A DNA stretch of 64,000 nucleotides. Source: an uncultured Pelagibacteraceae bacterium. Lineage in GTDB: Bacteria > Pseudomonadota > Alphaproteobacteria > Pelagibacterales > Pelagibacteraceae. The stretch spans positions 84,113 to 148,112 of the forward strand of contig CACDPY010000001.1 in the NCBI GenBank assembly GCA_902554765.1, written 5' to 3'. Positions within the stretch are counted from its first letter, which is position 1, and each line of letters opens with the position of its first letter. The notes below the pieces were generated by a model. The model was not told the origin of the DNA. It was given only the letters and a program-made list of their open reading frames with translations, and made no database searches. Positions 28,881 through 38,393 of the stretch are shown here, piece by piece. The position numbers were made by a program, and so were the translations under genes.

Positions 28881-30251
28881 TTGTCTACTTCATACAAGCT
28901 TACCAAAGATCCAATATGGTTTTTACTTCGTAAAGTCACAATACCAGCTAGTGTAGGATCTCTTTTCCAAACATTTTATAATTTAGTCGATACTTGGTTT
29001 GCAGGAAAAATCTCAGCAGAAGCTATAGGTGCTATAGCCAAATCATTTCCAATTTACTTTACTATAATAGCTGTTGGAGTTGGAATAGGTGCTGCTACTA
29101 ATGCAATGATTGGCAATGCTATCGGTGAAAAAAAAGAGAGAGTTGCATCTATGTATATTGCACAATCTTTAATTTTTGCTTTAGTAATTTCAGTATTAGT
29201 AACAATTTTTGGTTTAAATGCATCTAATTTTCTTCTCGGAGTTATGGGATCTGATGTTTCAGGGATTACACTTACGAGAGAATATTTAGATATTATTTTT
29301 TATGGAACTTTTATTGTATTGATACAAATTTCTTTAAATGGAACATTGAATGCTCAAGGTGATACGAAAAGTTATAGAAATGTTTTAATATTTAGCTTTT
29401 TCTTAAATATTTTTTTAAATCCTCTTTTTATATGGGGATATGGAGTAATTCCTCCTTTTGGTATAGCTGGACTTGCTATAGCAACGGTGATTTCACAGCT
29501 GATCGGAACAATCTATTTAGCTTATAAAGTTAATAATTGTAAAATTAGAGAATACTTAAAAATAGCATGTTTTATTCCAAAGGTTGAATATCTAAATCCT
29601 TTAACAAGACAGTCGGTACCTGTTATGTTTAGCATGTTGTTTATTGGAGTTGGAATTTTTAATATTTTATATTTTATTGGACAATTTGGTGATTTAGCTA
29701 CCGCAGGATATGGGGCAGCTTTAAGAGTAGAGCAAGTTTTTTTACTTCCAGTGATTGGATTAAACACAGCAGTTCTCTCTATAGGAGGTCAAAACTTTGG
29801 TGCAAAAGCTTATGACAGAATAAGAGAATTATATACAAAAGCATTATTTTTTGGATCTTCTTTTATGGCTGTTGCAGGTATAATATTATTTTTTGGAGCT
29901 GAGTTTTTTGTGTCACTATTTACGGACAATCAAGAAGCAGTAAAACATGGTGCAATTTATCTAAAAGTTGCAGCATTGATTGGCCCAATTTATCCAGTAT
30001 TCTTTATTACAACAGCCGTATTTCAAGCTGTGAAGAAACCTCTTTATAGTCTTTATCTAAGTATATTTAGATTAACTGCGTTTCCTTTTTTGAGCTTATG
30101 GTATGTAATTAATATTAGAGGGGGAGATTATGAAGATATTTTTTATACTATTATGGCGACTAATTGGGCAATGGGAATTGCTGTTTTAATATTCATAGGT
30201 TATTTTCTTAACAATGTATTTAAACAAAATAAAACTATTTTTAGTTATTAG
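28881..30251 (+). CDS. MATE-family multidrug/cation antiporter
   Basis: A 456-residue membrane protein with twelve predicted spans. SVGSLFQTFYNLVDTWFAG near the N-terminus and GLAIATVISQLIGT at mid-length are typical of MATE transporters; the two halves are weakly repeated. It starts with TTG at 28881, preceded by AAGG. MATE proteins export cationic organic compounds with proton or sodium coupling; the substrate is not predictable. Its last 38 bases overlap the nuclease gene. Confidence 0.88.
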   Translation: MSTSYKLTKDPIWFLLRKVTIPASVGSLFQTFYNLVDTWFAGKISAEAIGAIAKSFPIYFTIIAVGVGIGAATNAMIGNAIGEKKERVASMYIAQSLIFALVISVLVTIFGLNASNFLLGVMGSDVSGITLTREYLDIIFYGTFIVLIQISLNGTLNAQGDTKSYRNVLIFSFFLNIFLNPLFIWGYGVIPPFGIAGLAIATVISQLIGTIYLAYKVNNCKIREYLKIACFIPKVEYLNPLTRQSVPVMFSMLFIGVGIFNILYFIGQFGDLATAGYGAALRVEQVFLLPVIGLNTAVLSIGGQNFGAKAYDRIRELYTKALFFGSSFMAVAGIILFFGAEFFVSLFTDNQEAVKHGAIYLKVAALIGPIYPVFFITTAVFQAVKKPLYSLYLSIFRLTAFPFLSLWYVINIRGGDYEDIFYTIMATNWAMGIAVLIFIGYFLNNVFKQNKTIFSY

Positions 30252-30693
30252 TATTTGCTTAATATTTTTTTTTCTTACTTACAATGATGTAAAGTCTTAT
30301 GAAATTAAGATTATTGATGGAGATACAATACATTTAAACAATGAAAAAATAAGATTTACTGGAATAGATACCCCAGAACTTAAACAAACTTGTAAGAAAA
30401 ATAGTGAAATTATCTATTGTGGAATTGAAGCAAGACAATTGTTAATAGATAAAATTGGTAAAGATAAAGTGATTTGTGTTAGAGAGGGTAAGGATAGATA
30501 CAAAAGAACTTTAGCTGAATGTTTTGTAAACGATCTTAGTTTATCAAGATATTTAGTTAGAGAAGGATATGCTTTTGCTTATAGAAAATATTCCAAAAAA
30601 TTTATAAATGATGAAGATTTTGCAAAAAAAAATAATATGGGCATGTGGTCTATGAATTTTGAATACCCTTGGGATTGGAGAAAAAAAAATTAA
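30214..30693 (+). CDS. Secreted or membrane-anchored thermonuclease-like protein (SNase fold)
   Basis: A 159-residue protein with a hydrophobic N-terminal segment (KLFLVISICLIFFFLTY) as signal peptide or anchor. The staphylococcal nuclease fold follows: IKIIDGDTIHL, RFTGIDTPEL and KDRYKRTLAECFV contain the calcium and catalytic residues (Asp/Arg/Glu types). It may degrade extracellular or periplasmic DNA for phosphate and nucleosides. The start lies inside the MATE gene; its TAA shares the palindromic TTAA with the stop of the convergent permease gene. Confidence 0.85.
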   Translation: MYLNKIKLFLVISICLIFFFLTYNDVKSYEIKIIDGDTIHLNNEKIRFTGIDTPELKQTCKKNSEIIYCGIEARQLLIDKIGKDKVICVREGKDRYKRTLAECFVNDLSLSRYLVREGYAFAYRKYSKKFINDEDFAKKNNMGMWSMNFEYPWDWRKKN

Positions 30694-31421
30694 TCTTTTT
30701 TAAGCTTATTTTCTAACTTTCTAACAAAGTAAGAAACTATTAATATTAAAACTAAGTATTCTAATATTAAAAAAGTATAGATTTCCAAAGGTCTATAAGT
30801 TGTAACTACCAATTCATTTGCTTTTCTTGTCAAGTCACCTATACCAATTATCGAAACCAATGATGACATTTTCAATACATAAACAAATTGATTTCCAATT
30901 GCTGGTAAAATATTTTTAATTGCTTGAGGTAGAATAACTAACCTCAATTTTCTAAAGAAATTTAATCCTAAAGAACTTCCTGCTTCCCATTGAGCTTTTT
31001 TGATTGAGTTTATCCCTGCTCTAAAAATTTCAGCTTGAAATGCACTTTCACTTATAGATAAGGCAATAATTCCTGAAACAAAAGGACTAAAACTTACTCC
31101 AGTCATTATTGGTAAACCATAATAAATCCATAGAATTAAAACTAGTAGAGGAATAGCTCTTACTATTTCAACATATCCAATATTTAAATAAGTCAAAAAC
31201 TTACTTTTTGCTAAGGACGGGACTGCAACAATAAAACCAACGATCATTGAAATAACAATCGATACTACTGAAATATAGATAGTTGTAGTTATCCCACTTA
31301 ATAAAAATTTAAGATTAGTTAATCCCTCAACATTGTTTGGAGATAAAATCAACCAATCAAGTTCACTTTTACCACATGAGGTTAAGGGTAGTATCAGAAG
31401 TAAAAAAAATAAATTTCTCAC
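30690..31421 (-). CDS. Amino-acid-type ABC transporter permease with N-terminal lipobox-like signal
   Basis: A 243-residue protein. The HisM/GlnP-type permease core has several spans and the EAA-like loop SSLGLNFFRKLRLVILPQAI that contacts an ATPase. Unusually, it begins MRNLFFLLLILPLTSCGKS, a lipoprotein-like signal with Cys at 16, before a periplasmic stretch and the first permease span. It follows the binding protein by 40 bases on the same strand; no ATPase gene is nearby, so one encoded elsewhere must serve it. Confidence 0.85.
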   Translation of the reverse strand: MRNLFFLLLILPLTSCGKSELDWLILSPNNVEGLTNLKFLLSGITTTIYISVVSIVISMIVGFIVAVPSLAKSKFLTYLNIGYVEIVRAIPLLVLILWIYYGLPIMTGVSFSPFVSGIIALSISESAFQAEIFRAGINSIKKAQWEAGSSLGLNFFRKLRLVILPQAIKNILPAIGNQFVYVLKMSSLVSIIGIGDLTRKANELVVTTYRPLEIYTFLILEYLVLILIVSYFVRKLENKLKKD

Positions 31422-31461
31422 TCTCTGATTTATAAAGAATTAAATATTAATTACTAATTGA

Positions 31462-32229
31462 TTATAAGCTTTTTAAATTATATTTCCCTAATAACTTGGT
31501 AAAGAAGCCTGATGATTTTTTCTTTTTAATCCAGTCATTAACGTAATTGTTCCATTTATCATCACCCTTAGGAACCATCATTGCTAAGAAAGCAGGATTT
31601 TTTTCTCCATCTGGAACTATAGCAAGTTGAGGATATTTAATTACTAGTTTATTTGCTTCTGTCGAACTTGTAATGTTTCCATCAGCTCTTCCAGCTAATA
31701 CTTCTTGAAAATCTCTTGCAGGTGCTTCAACTGAGTTCAATTTTGATTTAGGAAAAAATTCTTTTGCTTTTTCTTCTTGAGAAGTACCAAGTGTTGTAGC
31801 AATCGTTACACTTGAATTATTAAGTGAATCCCACGTTGAAAATTTTTTTAAATTCTTTTTAAGAACCAATGGCACAGTTCCATATTTATAATAAGTGTCT
31901 GTAAATCCCGCTACTTCAGCTCTTTTTGGTGTTTTAGTTACACTTGTAGAAATATCATATCTTTCAGATGTGATACCAGAAACTATAGTTTTCCATTCTG
32001 CAGGAACAAATTCAACTTTAACTCCCATATCTTTAGCTAGTTCGTTCATTACATCGATGTCAAATCCTTTATATTTATTGGTTGCTGGATCTTTCATTGT
32101 CATTGGATCCCAGTCTCCAGTAGTTCCAACTTTTAAAACTCCAGCTGAAAATATTTTGTCCAAATTAGACTCTGCGTTTAAAGAAAAGGGTAAAAAAACA
32201 AATAATGATATTAGAAGTAATTTTTTCAT
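31462..32229 (-). CDS. ABC transporter substrate-binding protein, family 3 (polar amino acids)
   Basis: A 255-residue periplasmic protein with signal peptide [19 protein letters not shown]. The mature part has the family 3 features [34 protein letters not shown] and [17 protein letters not shown]. The family binds amino acids and related compounds. Being 34 bases downstream of soxG in the same orientation, its ligand may be sarcosine or another methylated glycine; that is inference. The Arg that usually holds the carboxylate is probably in SERYD or TPKRAEV. Confidence 0.86.
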   Translation of the reverse strand: MKKLLLISLFVFLPFSLNAESNLDKIFSAGVLKVGTTGDWDPMTMKDPATNKYKGFDIDVMNELAKDMGVKVEFVPAEWKTIVSGITSERYDISTSVTKTPKRAEVAGFTDTYYKYGTVPLVLKKNLKKFSTWDSLNNSSVTIATTLGTSQEEKAKEFFPKSKLNSVEAPARDFQEVLAGRADGNITSSTEANKLVIKYPQLAIVPDGEKNPAFLAMMVPKGDDKWNNYVNDWIKKKKSSGFFTKLLGKYNLKSL

Positions 32230-32263
32230 AGCTTAAAATAACCTATTTGAAAGTTTATAGAGA

Positions 32264-32827
32264 CTATAATCTTGACGCAGCGTCGTTCATCCAAGAAAAC
32301 AAATGTTGTGAAAAAGAACGTCTAACAAACAGATTAACTGCATTTTTATCATGATTATGAACTATTATATCTATTTTATTTAAAATTGTTTGTGTTACAG
32401 CTCCCTTTTTATTTTGAAAATCATTAAAATTAAAAGGAGATCCAGTTTGAAACAATTCATAAATTTTGTTTCCTTTGAGATTAATCATCACAAACTGATC
32501 TGTAACATCTGTTACTGCACCAAGATTTAACTTTGAAATGTTATTATTTAATAATTCTTCAGTTTCATAGTTATTTGTATTTTCATCAACTGGCTCATTA
32601 GAATAAATCATCCATTCATCAGGACTTAACCAAACTGCTGTTAATTTATCACTTTGAGTAGACGTATTGGCTTCGGTTGGTAATAAAATATTTAAAGATT
32701 TCCCAACAGCAGAAATAAATTCTCTTTTTTTACCCCTTATTACCAATTTCATTATTGGTTTGATCTCTTTTATTTGAAGATCTTGCATCAATATATCTTT
32801 GGGCAGTGCTTGATTATAATTAAGCAT
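32264..32827 (-). CDS. soxG: Sarcosine oxidase gamma subunit
   Basis: A 187-residue protein with SADKLTAV-like and WLSPDEWMIYS segments typical of the sarcosine oxidase gamma family, which resembles part of the aminomethyltransferase fold. It is the smallest conserved partner of SoxA and SoxB in the heterotetramer. Its start overlaps the soxA stop by eight bases, giving tight coupling. Length matches the family (about 190-200). Confidence 0.88.
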   Translation of the reverse strand: MLNYNQALPKDILMQDLQIKEIKPIMKLVIRGKKREFISAVGKSLNILLPTEANTSTQSDKLTAVWLSPDEWMIYSNEPVDENTNNYETEELLNNNISKLNLGAVTDVTDQFVMINLKGNKIYELFQTGSPFNFNDFQNKKGAVTQTILNKIDIIVHNHDKNAVNLFVRRSFSQHLFSWMNDAASRL

Positions 32828-35825
32828 TTAATCTCTTATTCTCCTTATCTAAAAAAACAGGATCAGCAACTGTTACGTTAATATTCTTATTTTCCATCGG
32901 GATCATTAATTTTTGTCCAATCATATTCTTTCCACCTCTAACAACTCCTAGAGCTATAGATTTTTTAAGGTTTGGACTGTAATAACTTGATGTAATATGT
33001 CCCAACATTTCTATAGGTGATTTACTTATATCGGCTACTATTTGTGCTCCTTCTTCTAATACTTCATTAGGATCTTCAGTTAGTAATCCAACAAGCTGCT
33101 TTCTATCTTCTCTAATAGTATCAGATCTATATAAAGATCTTTTTCCAATAAAATCATATTTCTTTTTACTTACAATCCAATCCATCTGTAAATCGATAGG
33201 TGTCATTGTAGCGTCAGTATCTTGGCCAACAATTATAAAACCTTTTTCAGCACGAAGTAAATGCATTGTTTCAGTTCCATAAGGGGTAATATTATAATCA
33301 TTTCCAGCTTCCATACATTTTTCCCAAACAGATTTTCCATAATTTGCCTGAATATTTATTTCATAGCTATGTTCACCGGTGAAACTTATTCTCATAACTC
33401 TACAATTAATTTTTCCAATTTTTGCATTTTTAAATGACATATGTGGAAAATTTTTATCTGAACAATCCAAATCTGGTATAACTTGAGATATAATTTTCTT
33501 ACTATTAGGACCACAAACACTTATTGTAGCAAAATGATCAGTTACAGAAGTTAGATATACATCTAATTCTGGCCACTCAGTTTGAAGATAATCTTCTAAT
33601 TTACCCATAACATTTGCGGCTCCACCCGTCGTAGTTGTCATTATATAATGATTTTCATCTAATCGAGTAGTAACTCCGTCGTCATACACCATGCCATCTT
33701 CATTAAGCATTAGTCCATATCGACATTTACCAACTGCTAGTTTTGACCAGGCATTTGTATAAACACGATTTAAAAATTCAGAGGCATCTGTACCTTGAAT
33801 ATCAATTTTACCAAGCGTGGATGCATCTAATATACCAGCACTTTCTCTAGCAGCTTTACTTTCTCTTTGTACTGCTTGATGCATATCTTCATCATTTTTT
33901 GGATAATACCAAGCTCGTTTCCATTGACCTACATTTTCAAATTCAGCTTTATTATCTGTGTGCCATTCATGTATTGGGGTTTTTCTAAAAACATCAAAAA
34001 ATTCTCGAACATTTCTTCCAACAATTGTTCCAAAAGTTAAAGGAGTGTAGGGTGGTCTAAAAGTTGTTGTTCCAAGTTCACCCATTTTAGCATCGGCTGT
34101 TTCAGAAATAATTCCAAGAGCATGCATATTTCCTAGTTTTCCTTGATCAGTGCCCATTCCAGTCGTTGTGTATCTTTTAACGTGCTCAATTGATCTAAAA
34201 CCCTCTCTCAATGCTAACTTGATATCTTTAGCAGTTGCATCATTTTGAAAATCAACAAAAGATTTTGTTTTACCTAATATTTTATCAGACGGTAAAAGCC
34301 AAATATTTCTTTTTGATTTATTGGTTGAAGATATTATATCTAAGTTTGCATATTCGGTATTCTTGATATTTAAAAAATTTTTTAGAACTTGAGGAACATT
34401 ACTTAAAATTTCATCTAAAGTTAAATCACCATTACATGCACCTATATTTAATTGATCTGAAGGGCAATTATCTGGAATAAATGTTTGATCTTCATCTCTA
34501 AATTTTAATTTTCCACCAGATTGTGTAAATAAGTGAACAGCAGGAGTCCATCCACCTGATATACCAAGACAATCACAAAATAAATTGATTTTGGAACCTA
34601 TAACTTTTTGTCCATCTTTAGACAGTTGCATAATAGAAATTCTATTTATTCGTTTATAACCACTAGTATCTGTTACGGTGAAACCCTTAAAAATTTTTAT
34701 ATTATTTTTTTCTACCTCATAAACTAATTTAGAATCCACTTCTTCTCTGATGTCAATTATTGCCTCAATGTTTATACCTTTTTGAATTAAACTAATTGCA
34801 GTTTCGTAGGCACTATCATTATTTGTAAATAAAATATTTTTTTCACCACAAGCTACTCCAAATAGGTCTGCATATCTCTTGATTGATGATGACAGTAATA
34901 TTCCAGGACGGTCATTATTATCAAATATCATTGGTCTTTCTATTGACCCTGTGGCAGAGATCACTTTTTTTGCTCGTATTTTAAGTAACCTGTGCCTTGT
35001 TTTGTCTTTTCTTTGTTCAATAGGTAAATGATCAGTAAGATTTTCTCGTGCCAACAAAAAGTTGTACCCATGATAAGCAGCTACACTTGTTCTAGTTTTA
35101 ATTTCTAAATTTTTTAATTTTTTAATTTCATTAATTTCTTTTTCTAACCACGATCCTGAATTTTGATTGTTAATTTTAAAATGATCTGAGTTTTGATAAA
35201 TAGTCGATCCTCCGAGATTAGGTTTTTCTTCAACTAAAAGAGTTTTGAAACCATTTTTAGCTGATATTTTTGCAGCAATAATTCCTGAAATACCTGAGCC
35301 AATGATCAAAACATCACAATGAATATACCTGTGTTCGTATACATCGGGATCTGGTTTCGTTGGTGATTTACCTAAACCGGCTGACTTTCTTATAAAATAT
35401 TCATATTTTTCCCAAAAACTTGCTGGCCACATAAAAGTCTTGTAGTAAAAACCTGCAGGCAAGAGAGGAGATAAAAAATTGTTAATACCACCAACATCGA
35501 AATTTACTGTGGGCCAACAATTTTGACTTGAAGCTACTAGGCCCTCATAAATTTCAATTTCTGTAGCTCTTACATTTGGTTCTGTTCTGTCTGAATTGTC
35601 GTGTAGTTGAACAATAGCATTAGGTTCTTCAGAGCCCGCAGTCATAATACCACGTGGTCTATGATATTTAAAGCTCCTTGCAACTAAGTGCACATCATTA
35701 GCCAAGAGTGCAGAAGCTAGTGTATCACCTTGAAAACCATAATAAGTTTTTCCATTGAATTGAAAAGAAATTCTATAAGTTTCATCAATTATTTTTCCTC
35801 TTTTAACTCTTAAATTTTTATTCAT
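32820..35825 (-). CDS. soxA: Sarcosine oxidase alpha subunit
   Basis: A 1001-residue protein with the full alpha architecture: a 2Fe-2S-like N-terminal part (about 15-100), an NAD/FAD-binding domain (CDVLIIGSGISGIIAAK, near 170-186), and a C-terminal aminomethyltransferase-like folate domain (KIDIQGTDASEFLNRVY, and VGQDTDATMTPIDLQMDW near 880). With SoxB it oxidises sarcosine to glycine and passes the methylene group to tetrahydrofolate. Dimethylglycine-type substrates remain possible. Confidence 0.95.
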   Translation of the reverse strand: MNKNLRVKRGKIIDETYRISFQFNGKTYYGFQGDTLASALLANDVHLVARSFKYHRPRGIMTAGSEEPNAIVQLHDNSDRTEPNVRATEIEIYEGLVASSQNCWPTVNFDVGGINNFLSPLLPAGFYYKTFMWPASFWEKYEYFIRKSAGLGKSPTKPDPDVYEHRYIHCDVLIIGSGISGIIAAKISAKNGFKTLLVEEKPNLGGSTIYQNSDHFKINNQNSGSWLEKEINEIKKLKNLEIKTRTSVAAYHGYNFLLARENLTDHLPIEQRKDKTRHRLLKIRAKKVISATGSIERPMIFDNNDRPGILLSSSIKRYADLFGVACGEKNILFTNNDSAYETAISLIQKGINIEAIIDIREEVDSKLVYEVEKNNIKIFKGFTVTDTSGYKRINRISIMQLSKDGQKVIGSKINLFCDCLGISGGWTPAVHLFTQSGGKLKFRDEDQTFIPDNCPSDQLNIGACNGDLTLDEILSNVPQVLKNFLNIKNTEYANLDIISSTNKSKRNIWLLPSDKILGKTKSFVDFQNDATAKDIKLALREGFRSIEHVKRYTTTGMGTDQGKLGNMHALGIISETADAKMGELGTTTFRPPYTPLTFGTIVGRNVREFFDVFRKTPIHEWHTDNKAEFENVGQWKRAWYYPKNDEDMHQAVQRESKAARESAGILDASTLGKIDIQGTDASEFLNRVYTNAWSKLAVGKCRYGLMLNEDGMVYDDGVTTRLDENHYIMTTTTGGAANVMGKLEDYLQTEWPELDVYLTSVTDHFATISVCGPNSKKIISQVIPDLDCSDKNFPHMSFKNAKIGKINCRVMRISFTGEHSYEINIQANYGKSVWEKCMEAGNDYNITPYGTETMHLLRAEKGFIIVGQDTDATMTPIDLQMDWIVSKKKYDFIGKRSLYRSDTIREDRKQLVGLLTEDPNEVLEEGAQIVADISKSPIEMLGHITSSYYSPNLKKSIALGVVRGGKNMIGQKLMIPMENKNINVTVADPVFLDKENKRLNA

Positions 35826-35828
35826 TTT

Positions 35829-36104
35829 TTAATATGTTGGTGGTTTTTCATCCATTTTATAAACAGCTTTTATTTCGTCATTTGACGTATCGCGAACCAG
35901 ATTGAACCACTTTCTACATCCATGAATATGATTCCATCTTTCAAATTGAACTCCTTTGATATTTTTTCTCATAAAAAGATACTCCGCCCATTCATCATCA
36001 CTTAATTCGGTAGGTTGTTTTGGTCTTATTATATGCGCTTCGCCACCTGCTTTGAATTCACTTTGATCACGTTCACCGCAAAAAGGACAGTTTATTATAA
36101 ACAT
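35829..36104 (-). CDS. soxD: Sarcosine oxidase delta subunit
   Basis: A 91-residue protein. Cys6 and Cys9 (INCPFCGERDQSEF) with His59 and Cys63 (NHIHGCRKWF) form the expected zinc site; the AEYLFMRKN stretch lies between. It is the structural delta subunit of heterotetrameric sarcosine oxidase. Its ATG shares one base with the soxB stop and it ends three bases before soxA. Confidence 0.95.
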   Translation of the reverse strand: MFIINCPFCGERDQSEFKAGGEAHIIRPKQPTELSDDEWAEYLFMRKNIKGVQFERWNHIHGCRKWFNLVRDTSNDEIKAVYKMDEKPPTY

Positions 36105-37357
36105 TAATGTGCCACTGCTGCTGCACCATGTTCATCAACAAGGTCACCACTTATAAATCGGTTAATATTAAAAGCAGCATTAAGTTTATGAGGTTCATCA
36201 TTCGCAATGGTATGTGCAAACAAATCACCTGATCCAGGTGTTGCTTTAAATCCACCGGTTCCCCATCCACAATTAAAATACAAACCTTTAATAGATGTTT
36301 TACTTATTATTGGGCTAGCATCAGGGCAAATGTCTACGATACCTCCCCATTGTCTTAACATTCTCATACGACTAAATATAGGATACAATTCAAGTATTGC
36401 ATTTAATGTACCCTCTACAATTTCATGGCTACCTTTTTGTGAATAAGAAATATAATCATCAGTACCAGCACCAATTACCAGTTCACCTTTATCAGACTGA
36501 CTTACGTATGCATGTACAGCGTTTGACATTACTACTGTATCAATAATTGGTTTTACTGGTTCAGATACTAAAGCCTGTAATGGTTTGCTTTCTAAAGGCA
36601 GTCTAAGACCTGCCATATCAGCAATTACACTAGAATGACCAGCCGCAACAACACCTATCTTGTTAGTCTTAATAAAACCTTTTGTTGTTTCGATACCATC
36701 AACTTTATCACCATTTCTTTTAATACCTTTTACCTCACAATTTTGAATTATATCAACACCCATTGAATCTGCACCTCTCGCATAACCCCAAGCTACAGCA
36801 TCATGTCTAGCTGTACCTGCTCTTTTTTGTAAAGTTCCACCTAAAACTGGATAACGAATATAAGGAGAGGTATTTATTATTGGGCAAAATTTTTTAACTT
36901 GATCTGTGTTCAGATAAACCGCATCAATTCCATTTAATCTATTTGCGTGAGTTCTTCTTTTTAAATCTCTGACATCTTGAAGATTATGCGCAAGATTCAT
37001 AACACCTCTTTGACTAAACATTACATTATAATTTAGTTCTTGAGATAAATTTTCCCAAATTTTTAATGCATGATCATAAAGTCCAGCACTTGCATCCCAT
37101 AAGTAGTTTGATCTTATAATTGTTGTATTTCTTCCTGTATTACCACCACCGATCCATCCTTTTTCTATTACAGCAATATTTTTCATATTGTGTTTTTTTG
37201 CTAAGTAATAAGCCGTTGCTAGACCATGACCACCACCACCTACGATGACTGCTTCATATTCTTTTTTAGGCTCAGGGTCTTTCCAAGCTTTACCCCAATT
37301 TTCATGATGTGAAAAAGCATTTTTAATTAATGATAAAAATGAATATTTATTGCTCAT
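36104..37357 (-). CDS. soxB: Sarcosine oxidase beta subunit
   Basis: A 417-residue flavoprotein. The FAD-binding GxGxxG-type motif is [20 protein letters not shown] (about 36-54). [13 protein letters not shown] contains His185, at the place of the histidine that covalently carries FMN in known enzymes. The C-terminal [17 protein letters not shown] is the second flavin motif. This subunit carries the sarcosine oxidation site. It is first in the order soxB-soxD-soxA-soxG; a 140-base upstream gap is the likely promoter region. Confidence 0.95.
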   Translation of the reverse strand: MSNKYSFLSLIKNAFSHHENWGKAWKDPEPKKEYEAVIVGGGGHGLATAYYLAKKHNMKNIAVIEKGWIGGGNTGRNTTIIRSNYLWDASAGLYDHALKIWENLSQELNYNVMFSQRGVMNLAHNLQDVRDLKRRTHANRLNGIDAVYLNTDQVKKFCPIINTSPYIRYPVLGGTLQKRAGTARHDAVAWGYARGADSMGVDIIQNCEVKGIKRNGDKVDGIETTKGFIKTNKIGVVAAGHSSVIADMAGLRLPLESKPLQALVSEPVKPIIDTVVMSNAVHAYVSQSDKGELVIGAGTDDYISYSQKGSHEIVEGTLNAILELYPIFSRMRMLRQWGGIVDICPDASPIISKTSIKGLYFNCGWGTGGFKATPGSGDLFAHTIANDEPHKLNAAFNINRFISGDLVDEHGAAAVAH

Positions 37358-37497
37358 AAATCAAAAGAATTAAAACATTAAAATACAATTATCAACCACA
37401 AAGAATTTAATTAAGAAGGGATTTATCCAGTAAAAATTGGTTATAGATTGGTCAAAAAGTCTTACTTTATGTGCAAGGGATTTTAAAATTGATTATT
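37358..37497. other. Intergenic region upstream of soxB
   Basis: A 140-base gap, one of the longest in the window, between soxB and the FkbM gene (both minus strand). It should hold the sox promoter. A weak minus-strand TTGATA-N17-TAATTC pair lies close to the soxB ATG, and two tandem ATTGGT boxes lie farther upstream (separate entry). I see no riboswitch-like structure with confidence. Confidence 0.35.
37434..37452. repeat. Tandem ATTGGT boxes upstream of soxB
   Basis: AAATTGGT (37434-37441) and AGATTGGT (37445-37452) are direct repeats 11 bases apart, about one helical turn, in the gap before soxB. On the sox coding strand they read ACCAATCT and ACCAATTT. The spacing suggests a possible regulator site, but two short AT-rich copies may also be chance. 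Confidence 0.35.
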
Positions 37498-38232
37498 TTA
37501 TAATTTTGAAAATGGCATCCATATTTCTTTATCACAAAAAATAAGAGATGGACCACAAACACTCACAAGATAGTATCCATGATTTTCTAAAAAAGTAACA
37601 GCTTCTATATTTTTATAATTTAGAACTGAATAATTATCTTCATTTTTCCCTAAAAAAATCTCAACACAAATTAGTGGGATTTTATAATTGATATTTTTAA
37701 GTTCCAAAACTAATTTTTCTTCAGCTCCCTCTATATCCATATTCAAAAAAAAAGGTTTAGAAAATTTTTTTTCACAAGCTGTTAAAACTTCAGAAAGTTT
37801 GATCGTTTTAGCTTCATAATAAGATAAATTTTTTTTATCTATATCAGGTAAAGCAGTTTCATTTGCTGCATTTTTTTCTTTAAAATAAATCTTTATTTTT
37901 TCTTCAGAGTATTCGTTTGTAACTATGGCAGAATTGATTACAAAATCCCTTGGTCTTATTCTATGCCAATTTTTAGTTTTATCAGTGCTTGGTTCAACAA
38001 TTACCCCACACCAATTTTGCTGATATAATTTATATGTATTGCTATATAAGATTGGATTAAAACCACCTATATCAATGTAGTGTTGTTTTATTCTGTGTTT
38101 GGAAGCTATTCTTTGAATAATATTAATGATTATTTTTTCTTCTCCAAGCTGAGAAAAGTCAAAATTTGGTCTTTTCCAAGACTTAATTAAACTTAAAATT
38201 TTTGATGTAACATAATCTTTTATTAATGACAT
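37498..38232 (-). CDS. FkbM-family SAM-dependent methyltransferase
   Basis: A 244-residue protein. FDFSQLGEEKIIINII, HYIDIGGFNPILYSNTYKLY (SAM site) and GVIVEPSTDK are typical of the FkbM family; FFLNMDIEGAEEKLV is the conserved later motif. Such enzymes often methylate sugars or other small molecules in glycan loci. It stands alone between soxB and tRNA-Ser, with its own short upstream region, so its substrate is unknown; acquisition by transfer is possible. Confidence 0.85.
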   Translation of the reverse strand: MSLIKDYVTSKILSLIKSWKRPNFDFSQLGEEKIIINIIQRIASKHRIKQHYIDIGGFNPILYSNTYKLYQQNWCGVIVEPSTDKTKNWHRIRPRDFVINSAIVTNEYSEEKIKIYFKEKNAANETALPDIDKKNLSYYEAKTIKLSEVLTACEKKFSKPFFLNMDIEGAEEKLVLELKNINYKIPLICVEIFLGKNEDNYSVLNYKNIEAVTFLENHGYYLVSVCGPSLIFCDKEIWMPFSKL

Positions 38233-38298
38233 ATACTATTATAATTTAAACATCTTTTATCTAAATTGATACATGATATATAATCATATTTGATAAAT

Positions 38299-38390
38299 GG
38301 AAGAGTGGGTGAGAGGCTTAAACCAGTCGTTTGCTAAATGACCGTGCGAGGAAACTTGTACCGAGGGTTCGAATCCCTCCTCTTCCGCCA
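38299..38390 (+). tRNA. tRNA-Ser (anticodon GCU)
   Basis: The acceptor arm GGAAGAG pairs with CTCTTCC, the anticodon loop is TTGCTAA in a GTCGT/ATGAC stem (anticodon GCT at 38333-38335), a long variable arm (class II tRNA) follows, then the T loop GGTTCGAATCC, the discriminator G and an encoded CCA. It reads AGC/AGU serine codons. The CCA lies three bases from the stop codon of the convergent transglycosylase gene. Confidence 0.96.
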
Positions 38391-38393
38391 CAA

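Noticed and set aside
31895-32236. Plus-strand ORF of 113 residues opposite the binding-protein gene
   Set aside because: Reverse complement of a clear signal-peptide-bearing binding protein; no independent support.
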